Positions 1-9,381 are shown, numbered from the stretch's first letter. The stretch: DNA of 64,000 bases from Bradyrhizobium sp. AZCC 1719 (GCF_036924525.1 NZ_JAZHRU010000001.1:2137001-2201000), one strand, 5' to 3'. Program-made: numbers and translations. Notes: generated by a model from the sequence alone, not told the origin.

Positions 1-1550
1 AGCCACGCCTTGATCTCGTGTGCCTGCGCGTCGTTGGCGGCGTTGACATAAATTTCTGCCGCCAGCCGCCCGTCCAGCCAGACCAGAAACGTGCGGGAAA
101 AACTCTCGACCATGGTGGAGACGCCGACATTCACCGCCAACGCGAGCAACAGCGCCATCAAAGCGAGCGACAATCCCGACAATTGCTGGCGGCTATCGGC
201 CCAGAACCAGATTCCGAGCGGGGCGCGTGCATAGCGCTGGCCAAGCGACAGCACGATTTCCAGAAACATCGGCAGGATCAGCGCTGCGCCGAGCATCAAC
301 GCGGCGAGCACGGCAAAGCCCGAAATCAGGGAATCGCCAAACCACAAAAAGCCGCCGGCCGCTGCGAACGCCATGAGCGCCAGCGCGCTCTGGTAAGTCA
401 GCCAGCGCCGCTGCGCCTGTTGCCAGGCGAAGGGCTGGGCGGTGGCGAGCAACGGCAGCCGCAGCGCCTTGGTGAGGCTGGCGGCGGCCGCTGCGAGCGC
501 GCCCAAAATGCTGATGGCGATGCCCGCGATCCACCATTGCGGCTTGAGCGTCAGATATCCCGGAATCTGCGCGCCATAGAGCCCGCGCAGCGATGCGGCG
601 ACGTCAGGCAGCAGCGCACCGGCGATGAAGTAACCGCACACGAGTCCGATCAGCCCCGCGGCCAGCGCCAGCGACACCAGCTCAAGCACCAGCACGGCGT
701 TCATCATCCGCGCCGAGACACCGCAGGCGCGCAAGGTGCGTAAGGTCGGCAGCCGCTGCTCGAAGGCGAGCCCGATCGCCGAATTGACGATGAACAGGCC
801 GACAAAGAACGACAGCAACCCGAACGCGGTGAGGTTCAGGTGAAAACTGTCGGTGAGGCGTTCGAGGTCGGTTTCCGCATCGGCTTCGACCAGCCGAAGC
901 TTGTCGCCCGCGACGCTTTCGAGCGGCGCGTGCCTCCCTGTCGTCTTGCCGATCAGGAGCCGCGAAAGCTGGTCCGGCATCTTCAGGAGGTTCTGCGCAA
1001 CGCCGATGTCGACGACCAGCACGCCGGGCACCAGGTTCGGCTGCACGCGAAGCGGCGGCAGCGGGGCGCCGCCATCGCCTTGCGGGCGGGCGCCCTCCGC
1101 GAGCTTGAGGTCGGAAAGCGTTTCCGGCGCCACCAGCATCTCGCCCGGCGGGGTCATGAAGGATTGCAGGCTGGCTTTGCCGATCGTCGGCGCGTTGCCG
1201 ACTTCGGCGGGCAGCGTAACGGGCTCGATGCCGAGCAGCCGGAACGACCGTCCCTCGATCTGGATGCGACCTTCCAGCACCGGCGAGACCGGCCAGCCGG
1301 CGCGGCGCAATTCGACAAAAAGTTGTTGCGGGAAGCTTACGCCGTTGCGGGCGACCAGCATGGCGGTCCGCGTGCCGCCAAACATAGCGGCAGCACGATC
1401 GTAGGAGGTGCGCGCCTGCTGATTGAGCGCCTGCACGCCGCTCCACAGCGCAGTCGCCGAGATCAACCCGATCAGCAGGGTCGTCAACTGCATCGGGTGC
1501 CGCCGCCAATGGCTCAGCAGCACGGCCAGCGTCCACAATGCGCGTTTCAC
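1..1550 (-). CDS. FtsX-like ABC transporter permease, C-terminus beyond left edge
   Basis: Inner-membrane permease of an FtsX/MacB-type exporter. A GTG start at 1550 overlaps the stop of the upstream ATPase gene (GTGA), so the two are translationally coupled. The frame stays open for 516 codons to the window edge. A first membrane segment lies at about residues 20-38, then a periplasmic region, then an FtsX-type block of membrane segments from about residue 240 (motif LRTLRACGVSARMM between two segments), with more segments following. Family members of this two-domain type are usually above 800 residues, so roughly 300 residues are missing. The lipid or lipoprotein substrate cannot be told from sequence. 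Confidence 0.8.
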   Translation of the reverse strand, partial: MKRALWTLAVLLSHWRRHPMQLTTLLIGLISATALWSGVQALNQQARTSYDRAAAMFGGTRTAMLVARNGVSFPQQLFVELRRAGWPVSPVLEGRIQIEGRSFRLLGIEPVTLPAEVGNAPTIGKASLQSFMTPPGEMLVAPETLSDLKLAEGARPQGDGGAPLPPLRVQPNLVPGVLVVDIGVAQNLLKMPDQLSRLLIGKTTGRHAPLESVAGDKLRLVEADAETDLERLTDSFHLNLTAFGLLSFFVGLFIVNSAIGLAFEQRLPTLRTLRACGVSARMMNAVLVLELVSLALAAGLIGLVCGYFIAGALLPDVAASLRGLYGAQIPGYLTLKPQWWIAGIAISILGALAAAAASLTKALRLPLLATAQPFAWQQAQRRWLTYQSALALMAFAAAGGFLWFGDSLISGFAVLAALMLGAALILPMFLEIVLSLGQRYARAPLGIWFWADSRQQLSGLSLALMALLLALAVNVGVSTMVESFSRTFLVWLDGRLAAEIYVNAANDAQAHEIKAW

Positions 1551-2233
1551 GCGATCACCCCGGCATGGAGGTTGACCTGGCGGTCGAGCGTTGCGGCGAG
1601 CCGCGCGCTGTGCGTCACCAACAGAAAACCGCAGCCGCTGCGCGTCACCAGGTCGCGCGCCAGCGCCAGCACTTCGTCCGCCGTGTCCTCGTCGAGATTG
1701 CCGGTCGGCTCGTCCGCGAGCAGCAATAGCGGCTTGACCGCCAATGCCCGGCCGATCGCGACGCGTTGTTGCTGACCGCCGGACAATTGCTCGGGATAGC
1801 GCTTCAGGAAGCGGCCGAGCCCGAGCCGCTCCACCAGTTCGTGGTGCCAGGCCGCATCGTGACGGCCGGCGATGCGAGCCTGGAAAACGAGGTTGTCTTC
1901 CACCGTGAGGCTTGGGACCAGGTTGAATTGCTGAAACACCAGGCCGAGCCGGTCGCGGCGCATTTCCGCCCGGCCGGCATCCGTGAGTTCGGAGACCTGC
2001 GCATCTGCCAGCGTGATCTCGCCGCCGTCGGCCGCATCGAGCCCGGCGATCAGGTGCAAGAGCGTGCTCTTGCCGCTGCCGGACTCACCGGTGAGTGCGA
2101 CGCTCTCACCGGCAGCGACCGTCAGGTTCACGCCGCGCAGCACCGCGACCTCCTCGCCGGCGGTGCGATAGCTCTTGGTCAGGCCGGCCACGTGCAGCAC
2201 GGGGCCGGTCGCACTGGGATTGTATTTAGTCAT
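1547..2233 (-). CDS. ABC transporter ATP-binding protein (LolD/YbbA/MacB class)
   Basis: Cytoplasmic ATPase of 228 residues that powers the adjacent FtsX-type permease. Walker A GESGSGKS is at residues 49-56, followed by the Q-loop region VFQQFNLVPSLT, the signature LSGGQQQR and Walker B LLLLADEPTGNLD, then the H-loop VTHS. The start is the ATG giving MTKYNPS, which matches the normal N-terminus of the family; the open frame continues about 200 codons upstream, but that extension has no family similarity and biased composition. No clear ribosome binding site was seen. ATPase then permease in one operon is the usual order. Confidence 0.88.
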   Translation of the reverse strand: MTKYNPSATGPVLHVAGLTKSYRTAGEEVAVLRGVNLTVAAGESVALTGESGSGKSTLLHLIAGLDAADGGEITLADAQVSELTDAGRAEMRRDRLGLVFQQFNLVPSLTVEDNLVFQARIAGRHDAAWHHELVERLGLGRFLKRYPEQLSGGQQQRVAIGRALAVKPLLLLADEPTGNLDEDTADEVLALARDLVTRSGCGFLLVTHSARLAATLDRQVNLHAGVIA

Positions 2234-2492
2234 GCGCGATGATGGACCGATCTGACCATGAAAATCCCCCGACACGATGGCATGCAACATATCAGGGCAC
2301 GCGTCCCCGATCACGGCCTCAATCGCGTCGCGCCGTGATCTTGATCCGGTTGTGGCGTGCGCCTGTCGCACCAGCCGGCAGTTGCACGGCGGGCATTTGC
2401 GAAAATCGCGGTTGCCTTGCCCGCAAGCCGCCTTGTAGCATTGGAACTGGCCGATCCTACAGAGCCAGCAAAGATAAACGGGGAAAGCAGCC

Positions 2493-3779
2493 ATGACCGC
2501 GCAAGCGACGCCCAAGGGTACGCCCAAGGGCGCCTGGAAAATCACCTTCCTGCTGTTTCTGTTCATGCTGGTGAACTTTGCCGACAAGATCGTCGTCGGG
2601 CTCGCCGGCGCCCCGATCATGGATGAGCTGAAGCTCTCGCCAGAACAGTTCGGTTTTCTCGGCTCCTCGTTCTTTTTCCTGTTTTCCATCTCGGCCATCG
2701 TCGTCGGCTTCATCGTCAACCGCATCGATACCCGCTGGGTGCTGCTCGCGATGGCGGTGATCTGGTCGGTGGCGCAGTTTCCGATGGTCGGCACGGTCGG
2801 TTTTACGACGCTCGTGATCTGCCGCATCATCCTTGGTGCCGGGGAGGGGCCTGCGTTCGCGGTAGCGGCGCACGCGGTCTACAAGTGGTTTCCTGACGAA
2901 AAGCGGACGCTACCCACCGCGATCCTTTCGCAGGGCTCGGCGTTCGGAGTGATCCTCGCGGTGCCCGCACTGAACTGGATCATCGTCAATCATAGCTGGC
3001 ACTATGCGTTCGGCGCGCTCGGCATCGTCGGCCTGATGTGGGCTACGGCGTGGCTGGTCATGGGCAAGGAAGGGCCGCTGGTTCACACCGTTACAACGGC
3101 ATCAACCGATCCGCACGTTCCATATTTCCAGCTTCTGACCTCGCGAACCTTCATCGGCTGCTGCGCCGCGACCTTCGGCGCCTATTGGGCGCTGTCGCTC
3201 GGCCTCACCTGGTTCACGCCATTCATCGTCAAGGGGCTTGGCTTCTCGCAACAAGATGCAGGCTGGATTTCGGTTTTGCCCTGGGTGTTCGGCGCGGCTA
3301 TCGTGCTGCTGACGGGCTGGGTTTCGCAGGTGATGCTGACGCGCGGCTACACGACGCGCGGCGCTCGGGGTGTGCTCGGTTCTGTGCCGCTGATCGTCGG
3401 CGGGCTGATCCTCGCGGTGCTGCCCTATGTCCACGGCGCTGGATGGCAGATCGCGTTCCTCGTCGTCGGCTCCGGGCTCTGCGGCTCGATCTACGTGGTC
3501 TGTCCGCCGATGCTCGGTGAGTTCACACCGGTGAAACAGCGCGGCGCCGTGATCGCGATCTATGGCGCGATCTATACGCTGGCGGGAATGATCGCGCCGT
3601 TCGTGATGGGCGCCGTGATTCAGAATGCGGCGGTGCCGCTCGACGGCTACATGACCGGCTTCACCATCAACGCCGTGATCATGGCGGGGTCGGGTGCCCT
3701 AGGGCTGCTGCTGCTCTGGCCGAACAGCGAGCGCGCAAGGCTGATGGCGCAAGCCGCGGCACAACCGAAATTCGCGTGA
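2493..3779 (+). CDS. MFS transporter (anion:cation symporter-like)
   Basis: A 428-residue major facilitator with about 12 hydrophobic segments. The first begins near residue 15 (ITFLLFLFMLVNFADKIVVG), a form typical of the ACS/organic-anion branch. The loop after segments 2-3 has NRIDTRW, a variant of the G-x-x-D-R motif, and GAGEGPAF in segment 4 is the ACS-type signature. GGGGAAAG sits about 10 bases before the ATG. It stands alone, convergent with the amidohydrolase gene downstream. The substrate is not predictable; carboxylates or sugar acids are usual for this branch. Confidence 0.85.
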   Translation: MTAQATPKGTPKGAWKITFLLFLFMLVNFADKIVVGLAGAPIMDELKLSPEQFGFLGSSFFFLFSISAIVVGFIVNRIDTRWVLLAMAVIWSVAQFPMVGTVGFTTLVICRIILGAGEGPAFAVAAHAVYKWFPDEKRTLPTAILSQGSAFGVILAVPALNWIIVNHSWHYAFGALGIVGLMWATAWLVMGKEGPLVHTVTTASTDPHVPYFQLLTSRTFIGCCAATFGAYWALSLGLTWFTPFIVKGLGFSQQDAGWISVLPWVFGAAIVLLTGWVSQVMLTRGYTTRGARGVLGSVPLIVGGLILAVLPYVHGAGWQIAFLVVGSGLCGSIYVVCPPMLGEFTPVKQRGAVIAIYGAIYTLAGMIAPFVMGAVIQNAAVPLDGYMTGFTINAVIMAGSGALGLLLLWPNSERARLMAQAAAQPKFA

Positions 3780-3799
3780 AGCAGTAACAATCATCCATA

Positions 3800-3819
3800 G
3801 TCCCTGCGTTCGCAGGGAC
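3800..3819. terminator. Hairpin between convergent genes
   Basis: Perfect 9-bp arms GTCCCTGCG / CGCAGGGAC around a 2-base loop, lying in the 68-bp gap between two convergent genes. It may act as a bidirectional terminator, but the same core is common as an interspersed repeat in Bradyrhizobium and there is no clear T-run on either side. Confidence 0.4.
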
Positions 3820-3847
3820 GACATCGAGTATAGGCGGCGCCGCTGAC

Positions 3848-5590
3848 CTAACTCGCCGCCGCGTCGAACTGCGGCTTGCTTCCCTGCGTGCCACGCACCA
3901 GTTTGCCCGGGCGCGCGCCGGTGGCTTTGCCGGCGCGCTGCGTCACCACGCCGGAGACGATGGTGGCGTCGTAGCCGTCGACCTGCTGCATCAGGCGGCG
4001 GCCGCCGACCGGCAGGTCGTAGTGCACTTTTGGCGGATGCAGATGCAGTCGGTCGTAATCGATCACGTTGACGTCGGCCTTGAAGCCGGGCGCGATCAAG
4101 CCACGGTCGTAGAGGCCGACCGAGAGCGCGGTCTTGCGCGATTGCGCGGCGACGACGAACGGGATCGACAGTTTTTCGCCGCGGCTGCGGTCGCGCGTCC
4201 AGTGCGTCAGGAGATAGGTCGGAAAACTGGCGTCGCAGATGATCCCGCAATGCGCGCCGCCGTCGGAGAGCCCCGGCACGGCATTGGGATCGCGCAGCAT
4301 CTCCCTGATAGCATCGAGGTTGCCGTCGGCATAATTGAGGAACGGCACGTAGAGCATGCCGCGGCCGTCATCCGTCAGCATCGCATCATAGGCGAGTTCT
4401 TCCGGCTGTTTGCCCTGGCGCTTCGCCTGTGCGCCCAACGCATTTTCCGGCGGCTGTTCGTAGTCCGGTGGGTTTCCAAGCAGGTACATCTTGTCGTAGT
4501 TCGGCCGGAAGAACAGCGGATCGTCGGTCGCGGTGGCGTGCTCGCTCAGGATTGCCTTGCGCACTTCGGGCTGGCGCAGGCGGGCGAGCCGCTCGGCGAG
4601 CGGCAGATGCGCGATCGCCTGATAACTCGGGTGAGTCTGGAACGGATTGCGCGACAGTTCGAGTCCGAGCATCAGTCCGACCGGGCGGGCGGCGATCTGC
4701 GCCGTAATCGACAGGCCGCGCACCGAGGCCTCCCTGATGGTGTCGAGCGTCTGGCGCCAGCGCTGCGGCGCCTTGTCGTTCTGGGTGATCGAGAACGACA
4801 CCGGGATTTTGGTGTTCTCGGCGACCCGCAGCATCATCGGCAGGTCTTCGTCGATGGTGGAGAGATCGAGCACGAATTGCAGGACGCTGCGGCCCTGCGA
4901 ATGCATCGCCGCCGCGATCGCGGTCAGTTCGTCCTCGCCTGCCTTCAGCGTCGGCGTAAAATCGCCGGTCGAGGTGCGGTGGTTGAGCGTGCGCGAGGTC
5001 GAGAAGCCGAGCGCGCCTGCCCGCACGGCATCGCCCGCCAGTGCCGCCATCGCCTTGTTATCCTCCGGCGTCGACGGATCGCGGCGCGCGCCGCGCTCGC
5101 CCATCACATAAACGCGCAAGGCCGCGTGCGGCAGTTGCGCGCCGACGTCCATGTCGAAGCTTCTTTTCGACAGCCACTCCATGTAATCCGGAAAGCTTTC
5201 CCACGCCCACGGAATGCCGGCGCTCAGCACCGGCTCGGGAATATCCTCGACGCCTTCCATCAATTGAATCAGTCGGACATGGTCGGCCGGACGGCACGGC
5301 GCAAAACCGACGCCGCAATTTCCCATGATCGCTGTGGTGACGCCGTTCTGCGAGGAGGGCGTGATGTCCTGGCTCCAGGTGACCTGGCCGTCATAATGGG
5401 TGTGGACGTCGACGAAGCCCGGCGTGACCAGCTTGTCGCGGGCGTCGATTTCCTCCTTGCCCTTCGCGGCGACCTTGCCGACTTCGGTGATGCGGCCGCC
5501 TGCAATCGCCACGTCGGCTTCGAACAAGTCGCCACCCTTGCCATCGGCAACGGTGCCGCCGCGGATCACGAGGTCGGGGGTCGAGGTCAT
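3848..5590 (-). CDS. Amidohydrolase, N-acyl-D-amino-acid deacylase family
   Basis: A 580-residue metal-dependent hydrolase of the COG3653 type. The N-terminal small beta-domain leads into PGFVDVHTHYDGQ, with H63 and H65 as metal ligands. MGNCGVGFAP carries the cysteine typical of D-aminoacylases, and the late motif LSDGGAHCG carries the catalytic aspartate. The C-terminus (GLIAPGFKADVNVID) closes the small domain as in other amidohydrolases. I start at MTSTPD because GGATGGAAG precedes it; an ATG three codons earlier is possible. It is flanked by two MFS genes, suggesting uptake of the substrate. The exact acyl-amide substrate is unknown, and many members of this family are not true D-aminoacylases. 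Confidence 0.85.
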   Translation of the reverse strand: MTSTPDLVIRGGTVADGKGGDLFEADVAIAGGRITEVGKVAAKGKEEIDARDKLVTPGFVDVHTHYDGQVTWSQDITPSSQNGVTTAIMGNCGVGFAPCRPADHVRLIQLMEGVEDIPEPVLSAGIPWAWESFPDYMEWLSKRSFDMDVGAQLPHAALRVYVMGERGARRDPSTPEDNKAMAALAGDAVRAGALGFSTSRTLNHRTSTGDFTPTLKAGEDELTAIAAAMHSQGRSVLQFVLDLSTIDEDLPMMLRVAENTKIPVSFSITQNDKAPQRWRQTLDTIREASVRGLSITAQIAARPVGLMLGLELSRNPFQTHPSYQAIAHLPLAERLARLRQPEVRKAILSEHATATDDPLFFRPNYDKMYLLGNPPDYEQPPENALGAQAKRQGKQPEELAYDAMLTDDGRGMLYVPFLNYADGNLDAIREMLRDPNAVPGLSDGGAHCGIICDASFPTYLLTHWTRDRSRGEKLSIPFVVAAQSRKTALSVGLYDRGLIAPGFKADVNVIDYDRLHLHPPKVHYDLPVGGRRLMQQVDGYDATIVSGVVTQRAGKATGARPGKLVRGTQGSKPQFDAAAS

Positions 5591-5678
5591 GGCTTCCATC
5601 CCGCTTTTTGATTTTGTTGCCGCATCATCCGACCTCATCGGATGCTGTCAACCGGCGGGGATGACGCTCAGGAATGCA

Positions 5679-6893
5679 TTACAGCGGCTTCGGGACCGCA
5701 GGCTTGCGGTCGGTCACCAGCGCCAGCAGCACCGTCAGCACCATGAAGGCGACAGAGGCGCCGAACACCCAATGCGGCAGGCTCTGGTCCATGATCCAGC
5801 CGAACAATAACGGGGAGAGTATGCCGCTGAAATTGAAACCGGTGGAGACGATGCCGAAGGCGCGGCCCGCGGCGCCCGCAGGAGCCGCGTTGCGCACCAG
5901 CATGTCGCGCGAGGGGGCGATGACGCCGCCGAGGAATCCGGCCAGCCCCATCGCAGCGGTCAGCACCACCGACGGCAAATTGATCGTCGCAATGATTGTA
6001 ATGATGATGGCGTTGATGGCAAAGCACGCAGCGGCGACATTGCCATGCCGCTTGGTGCGGTCGGCGAGATAGCCGCCGGCGAGCACGCCGGCCGCGCTGG
6101 CGCCGAGATAGGCGGTCAGCGCGACGTTGGCGGCCGAGATCGTCACGCCATAGCCGCTCATCAGCGCAACGACTCCGAAATTGCTGATGCCAGCACTGGA
6201 CAGGCCGAGCAGCATGAAGAAGATCGTCAGCACGATGATCGCAGGCGTCACGATGCTCTGCTGCGGCGCTGCAGGGTCATCGGTCTTGCGATCGGCCGAA
6301 CTGGCATCGGGAATTCTGACCGCGATCAATAGCAGCGCCGCCACTGGTCCCACCGCGCCGGCCACGATCAGCGCGCCAAGCCCGCCGACGGCTGTCACCA
6401 GCATGAGCATGATCGTGGGCGCCACCGCACCGCCAAGGAAACCCGCAAAGGTATGGACCGAAAACGCCCGGCCCATCCGCGCTTCATCCATATGTGTCGA
6501 CAGGATCGCATAGTCGCAGGGGTGATAAACGCTGTTGGCAAGGCCAAGCAGCGCGGCCGAGAGGATCAGCGAGACGTAGCTCAGGTGCAGGCCGAGCATG
6601 ATCAGCGCGAGGCCGCCGACGGAGAGGCCGATAAGCAGCACTTTTCGCGCGCCAATGTGGTCGGCGAGATAGCCGATCGGGGCCTGCGTCAGGCCGGAGA
6701 CGACGCCGAACACCGTGAGCGCGAAGCCGAGCTCAATGTAGCCGACGCCCAACTGCTCCTTCAGGAACGGAAACAGCATCGGCAACACAAACAGATGGAA
6801 ATGGCTGACCCAATGGGCGACCGAAATCGCCGCGAGCGTGCGCAGCGACGTGTCCGCTTTGGCTTGTTGCGGTGCGGCCAGAATATCGACCAT
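5679..6893 (-). CDS. MFS transporter
   Basis: A 404-residue, 12-segment major facilitator. The N-terminal region (SVAHWVSHFHLFVLPMLFPF, then GYLADHIGARKVLL) resembles the Fsr/fosmidomycin-resistance-like branch, in which the first helix carries H-x-x-x-H. The mid-protein loop has GGYLADRTKRHG, the second-half copy of the G-x-x-x-D-R motif. It reads in the same direction as the amidohydrolase, 88 bases downstream of this gene. They could form one transcript, with this protein importing the amidohydrolase substrate or exporting its product. That link is inference from position only. Confidence 0.82.
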   Translation of the reverse strand: MVDILAAPQQAKADTSLRTLAAISVAHWVSHFHLFVLPMLFPFLKEQLGVGYIELGFALTVFGVVSGLTQAPIGYLADHIGARKVLLIGLSVGGLALIMLGLHLSYVSLILSAALLGLANSVYHPCDYAILSTHMDEARMGRAFSVHTFAGFLGGAVAPTIMLMLVTAVGGLGALIVAGAVGPVAALLLIAVRIPDASSADRKTDDPAAPQQSIVTPAIIVLTIFFMLLGLSSAGISNFGVVALMSGYGVTISAANVALTAYLGASAAGVLAGGYLADRTKRHGNVAAACFAINAIIITIIATINLPSVVLTAAMGLAGFLGGVIAPSRDMLVRNAAPAGAAGRAFGIVSTGFNFSGILSPLLFGWIMDQSLPHWVFGASVAFMVLTVLLALVTDRKPAVPKPL

Positions 6894-7067
6894 GTCAGCT
6901 CAAAAATCCTGTGTAACTTTGGGCCCGGCTGGGCGGGGCCGAAAATATAGGCAGGCCGCTATTTGTCCATAAATGCCGTTGCATGGCAGCCCCGGCGCAG
7001 GGCAGGGCGCACGAAATGCCGCCATTAAATTGCGAGACAAAGGCGGCCCACGGGGCAATGATCCGGC

Positions 7068-8342
7068 ATGCCTGATCCCGCAAAACCGCTCCGGGTACTG
7101 GTCTCCGAAGGTTCCTCGACCTCGGCCCGCGAGGCCATTACGATTCTCGGTCTTTCGGGCCATCACGTCGAGGTCTGCGATCCCTCACCCTGGTGCCTGT
7201 CGCGGTTCTCGCGCTTCGTTCGCAAATTTCACCGCTGCCCTGGGCTGCGGGACGATCCCGCCGGTTACCTGACCTTTGTCGAGCAGCGACTGGCCGGCGA
7301 AAAATTCGACGTGCTGCTGCCGACGCATGAGCAGGGATTTTTGTTTGCGCGGGTTGCGCAGCGCATCGAAGGCCGCGCCGGTCTCGCGCTGCCGGACTTC
7401 GAGAGCTATCGGCAAGCGCATAGCAAGGCCGGCTTCAGCCGGCTGCTCGATCGGTTGGGATTGCCGCAGCCGCCGACGCGCATCGTGCAATCCGCGCAAG
7501 GGGTGCGCGATGCGGTTCGCTTGCCGGCCGTCGTCAAAGCCTCTGTCGGCACCGCCAGCCGCGGCATCTGGTTCGTGCGCAGCGCGGACGACCTGATGCG
7601 CGCGCTGCACGATCTCGGCGGCGGCGATGCATTCGCCGGTGAGGTGCTGGTGCAAGACCTCGTCGCAGGCACCACCGAGAAAGCGCAATCGGTATTCTGC
7701 CGCGGCCGGATGCTCGGCTTTCATGCCTATCGGCAGATCGCCGCCGGCATCGGCGGCGGCGAGGCGATCAAGCAGAGCGTGAGCCGGCCGGTCGTTCGCG
7801 CTTACGTCGAGCAGATCGGCCGGGCGCTCGATTGGCACGGCGCGCTGTCGGTCGATTACATCATGCCGGACGTCGATACCGCGCCATTGCTGATCGATTG
7901 CAATCCGCGGCTGGTCGAGCCGATGAATGCCTATCGTTCCGGCGTCGATCTCGTCGGACTTTTGCTTCTGATCTCACTGGGCGAGACGCCGGTTCCGTTG
8001 CTTGCAAGCCGCGAGGGCGTGCTCACGCACCTGGCGATGCAGGCGTTGCTCGGATGTGCGGCGCGCGGCGGAACGCGGCCCGCCATTCTCAGGGAATGCT
8101 TGCATCTCGCTGCGGCGCGCGGGCCGTATGCCGGCAGTAGCGAAGAACTCACTCCGGTGCAATCGGACTGGATCAGCGCCGTGCCGTTGGCGGTGACGGC
8201 AGCCGTGCTGCTGGTTTCGCCGAAGCTGGCGATCAAACTAGCGCTCGGCGGTTTTGGCGCGCATCTGCTCGATGCAACGAGTATTCGGGTGATTGAAAGC
8301 GAAGGCTTCCACCAACACCGCTCGTCATCGCCAGCGAAGTGA
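7068..8342 (+). CDS. ATP-grasp enzyme of unknown substrate
   Basis: A 424-residue protein with a carbamoyl-phosphate-synthase-like ATP-grasp layout: an N-terminal nucleotide-fold domain (LRVLVSEGSSTSAREAITIL), a central ATP-binding domain (PAVVKASVGTASRGIW as the lysine-glycine loop, VLVQDLVAGTTEKAQSVF) and the metal-binding segment LLIDCNPRLVEPMNAYRSG. The last about 100 residues include a hydrophobic stretch (AVPLAVTAAVLLVSPKLAI) suggesting membrane association. There is no operon partner: a divergent MFS gene lies upstream and a repeat downstream. ATP-grasp ligases join a carboxylate to an amine or thiol; I cannot name the substrate. Start at the only plausible ATG, with a weak ribosome binding site. 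Confidence 0.75.
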   Translation: MPDPAKPLRVLVSEGSSTSAREAITILGLSGHHVEVCDPSPWCLSRFSRFVRKFHRCPGLRDDPAGYLTFVEQRLAGEKFDVLLPTHEQGFLFARVAQRIEGRAGLALPDFESYRQAHSKAGFSRLLDRLGLPQPPTRIVQSAQGVRDAVRLPAVVKASVGTASRGIWFVRSADDLMRALHDLGGGDAFAGEVLVQDLVAGTTEKAQSVFCRGRMLGFHAYRQIAAGIGGGEAIKQSVSRPVVRAYVEQIGRALDWHGALSVDYIMPDVDTAPLLIDCNPRLVEPMNAYRSGVDLVGLLLLISLGETPVPLLASREGVLTHLAMQALLGCAARGGTRPAILRECLHLAAARGPYAGSSEELTPVQSDWISAVPLAVTAAVLLVSPKLAIKLALGGFGAHLLDATSIRVIESEGFHQHRSSSPAK

Positions 8343-8345
8343 ACC

Positions 8346-8440
8346 GTAGGTTGGGCAAAGGCGCCCTTCGCGCCGTGCCCACCCTTTGCACCGCGATCTC
8401 GTCTTGAATGGTGGGCACGCTGCGCTTTGCCCACACTACG
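8346..8440. repeat. Interspersed palindromic repeat, GTGGGCAAAG family (copy 1)
   Basis: Long imperfect inverted repeat: the left arm GTAGGTTGGGCAAAG...GTGCCCACC pairs with the right arm GGTGGGCAC...CTTTGCCCACACTAC. A second copy lies at 15304-15393. It sits just after the ATP-grasp gene. Confidence 0.8.
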
Positions 8441-8471
8441 GGCTTCGCGGGCGATGACAACTTTTATGAGG

Positions 8472-8633
8472 CTACAACGGCTCATCATCAGGACCATAAC
8501 GGTCCCGCTTCGGCGTAGCGATGTCGCCGTCCTCGTGGTCCTCCTCCTCCTCAACCGGCGGGGGCGGCGGCTTCTTCGGTTTGGCATCGCCTTGTTTCGG
8601 AGGCTCGCTGTTCTTCCTGCCTGTTCCGCCCAT
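8472..8633 (-). CDS. Small proline-rich, acidic hypothetical protein
   Basis: A 53-residue frame read directly from the sequence. It begins MGGTGRKNSEPPKQGD, has a run of five prolines followed by VEEEED, and ends RYGPDDEPL. GGTGAAA lies 5 bases before the ATG. Composition is low-complexity, charged and probably disordered, with no membrane segment or cysteine. No function is suggested. The good ribosome binding site and the absence of a competing gene support it as real. Confidence 0.5.
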   Translation of the reverse strand: MGGTGRKNSEPPKQGDAKPKKPPPPPVEEEEDHEDGDIATPKRDRYGPDDEPL

Positions 8634-8811
8634 ATGATTTCACCAAAGTGATGCTTCTTCGCCGGATCAATCGGCGTTTGCGCTGCATGCCGACTCAGGG
8701 TAACGGCATGACCTCAATCTAGTCGCGCCCGGAAGGCATCCTAGCGCCAGTTAAACGATTCTTCCCGCCCTTTTTGCGGCTTCAGCTCGAAGGGCATTAC
8801 ATGGAGCCAGT

Positions 8812-9054
8812 ATGAAGAAGCCCCGCATTGCGCTCGATGAACCGCAACAGCGCAAGATCCTCCGCGCCGACAAGGCGCCGAGCACCGGTTACTCGCTGGT
8901 CGTGGATGGCCATTTCAAGTCGCATCACGATACGGTCGAGGCGGCCGAGGAAGCGGGCATGGCGTTGAAGAACCGCTTCCAGATGCTTCAGGTGCAGGTT
9001 TACGATGCCGAGAACAAGACGCGCTCGATGATCGATTGGCCGGGGCCGGCGTAA
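8812..9054 (+). CDS. Conserved small hypothetical protein
   Basis: An 80-residue protein with no recognised domain. It reads as a small alpha/beta fold: GYSLVVDGHFKSHHDT looks like a beta-hairpin, followed by a helix (VEAAEEAGMALKNRFQ) and a beta-strand (MLQVQVYDAENKTR). GGAG lies 7 bases before the ATG. It is isolated, convergent with the two small genes that follow. Codon use is like that of the neighbouring real genes. Confidence 0.6.
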   Translation: MKKPRIALDEPQQRKILRADKAPSTGYSLVVDGHFKSHHDTVEAAEEAGMALKNRFQMLQVQVYDAENKTRSMIDWPGPA

Positions 9055-9084
9055 CGCCGGATCTTTGAGCTCGATCGGCCGATC

Positions 9085-9375
9085 TCAGGTTCGTCGTCCG
9101 CCGTTCTGCTGGCTCGCCAGCCACTCGGACAGGGCCACCGGCTTCTCGTCGGGCCGCTTTGTGCTGCTGCGCGCCTTCTTTGCGGCCTTTGTGGCGGGCG
9201 CACGTTTCGGCTCGGCTGCTTCGCGCGCGAGCCGCAATGCCTTCAGCTTCGCCATATTGTCGAGCACGGCTTTCGCCGCTGCGTCGCGTTCGGCCTTGCC
9301 GGACTTTGCGTCCTGAGCCGCCTTGGCAGCCTTGTCGAAGCGCGCCTGGGCGCGATCGCGATCCTCTTTCGTCAT
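9085..9375 (-). CDS. Small basic coiled-coil protein, tandem paralogue B
   Basis: A 96-residue, highly charged and alanine-rich protein predicted to be mostly helical. The core KLKALRLAREAAEPKRAP is nearly the same as EKLRALRLAKEAADRANPP in the gene immediately upstream, so the two are diverged duplicates in one two-gene operon (6-base gap). The C-terminus adds SEWLASQQNGGRRT, which the other copy lacks. No domain of known function was recognised. Confidence 0.6.
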   Translation of the reverse strand: MTKEDRDRAQARFDKAAKAAQDAKSGKAERDAAAKAVLDNMAKLKALRLAREAAEPKRAPATKAAKKARSSTKRPDEKPVALSEWLASQQNGGRRT

Positions 9376-9381
9376 TTCAAG

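Noticed and set aside
682..1536. 284-residue minus-strand frame over the FtsX-type permease
   Set aside because: Arginine/alanine-rich shadow frame; the neighbouring frame starting with GTG at 1550 gives a clear permease with membrane segments and no stop.
4022..5611. 529-residue plus-strand frame opposite the amidohydrolase
   Set aside because: Antisense shadow of a high-G+C gene; composition rich in R, H, Q and no family landmark, while the minus frame has all amidohydrolase motifs.
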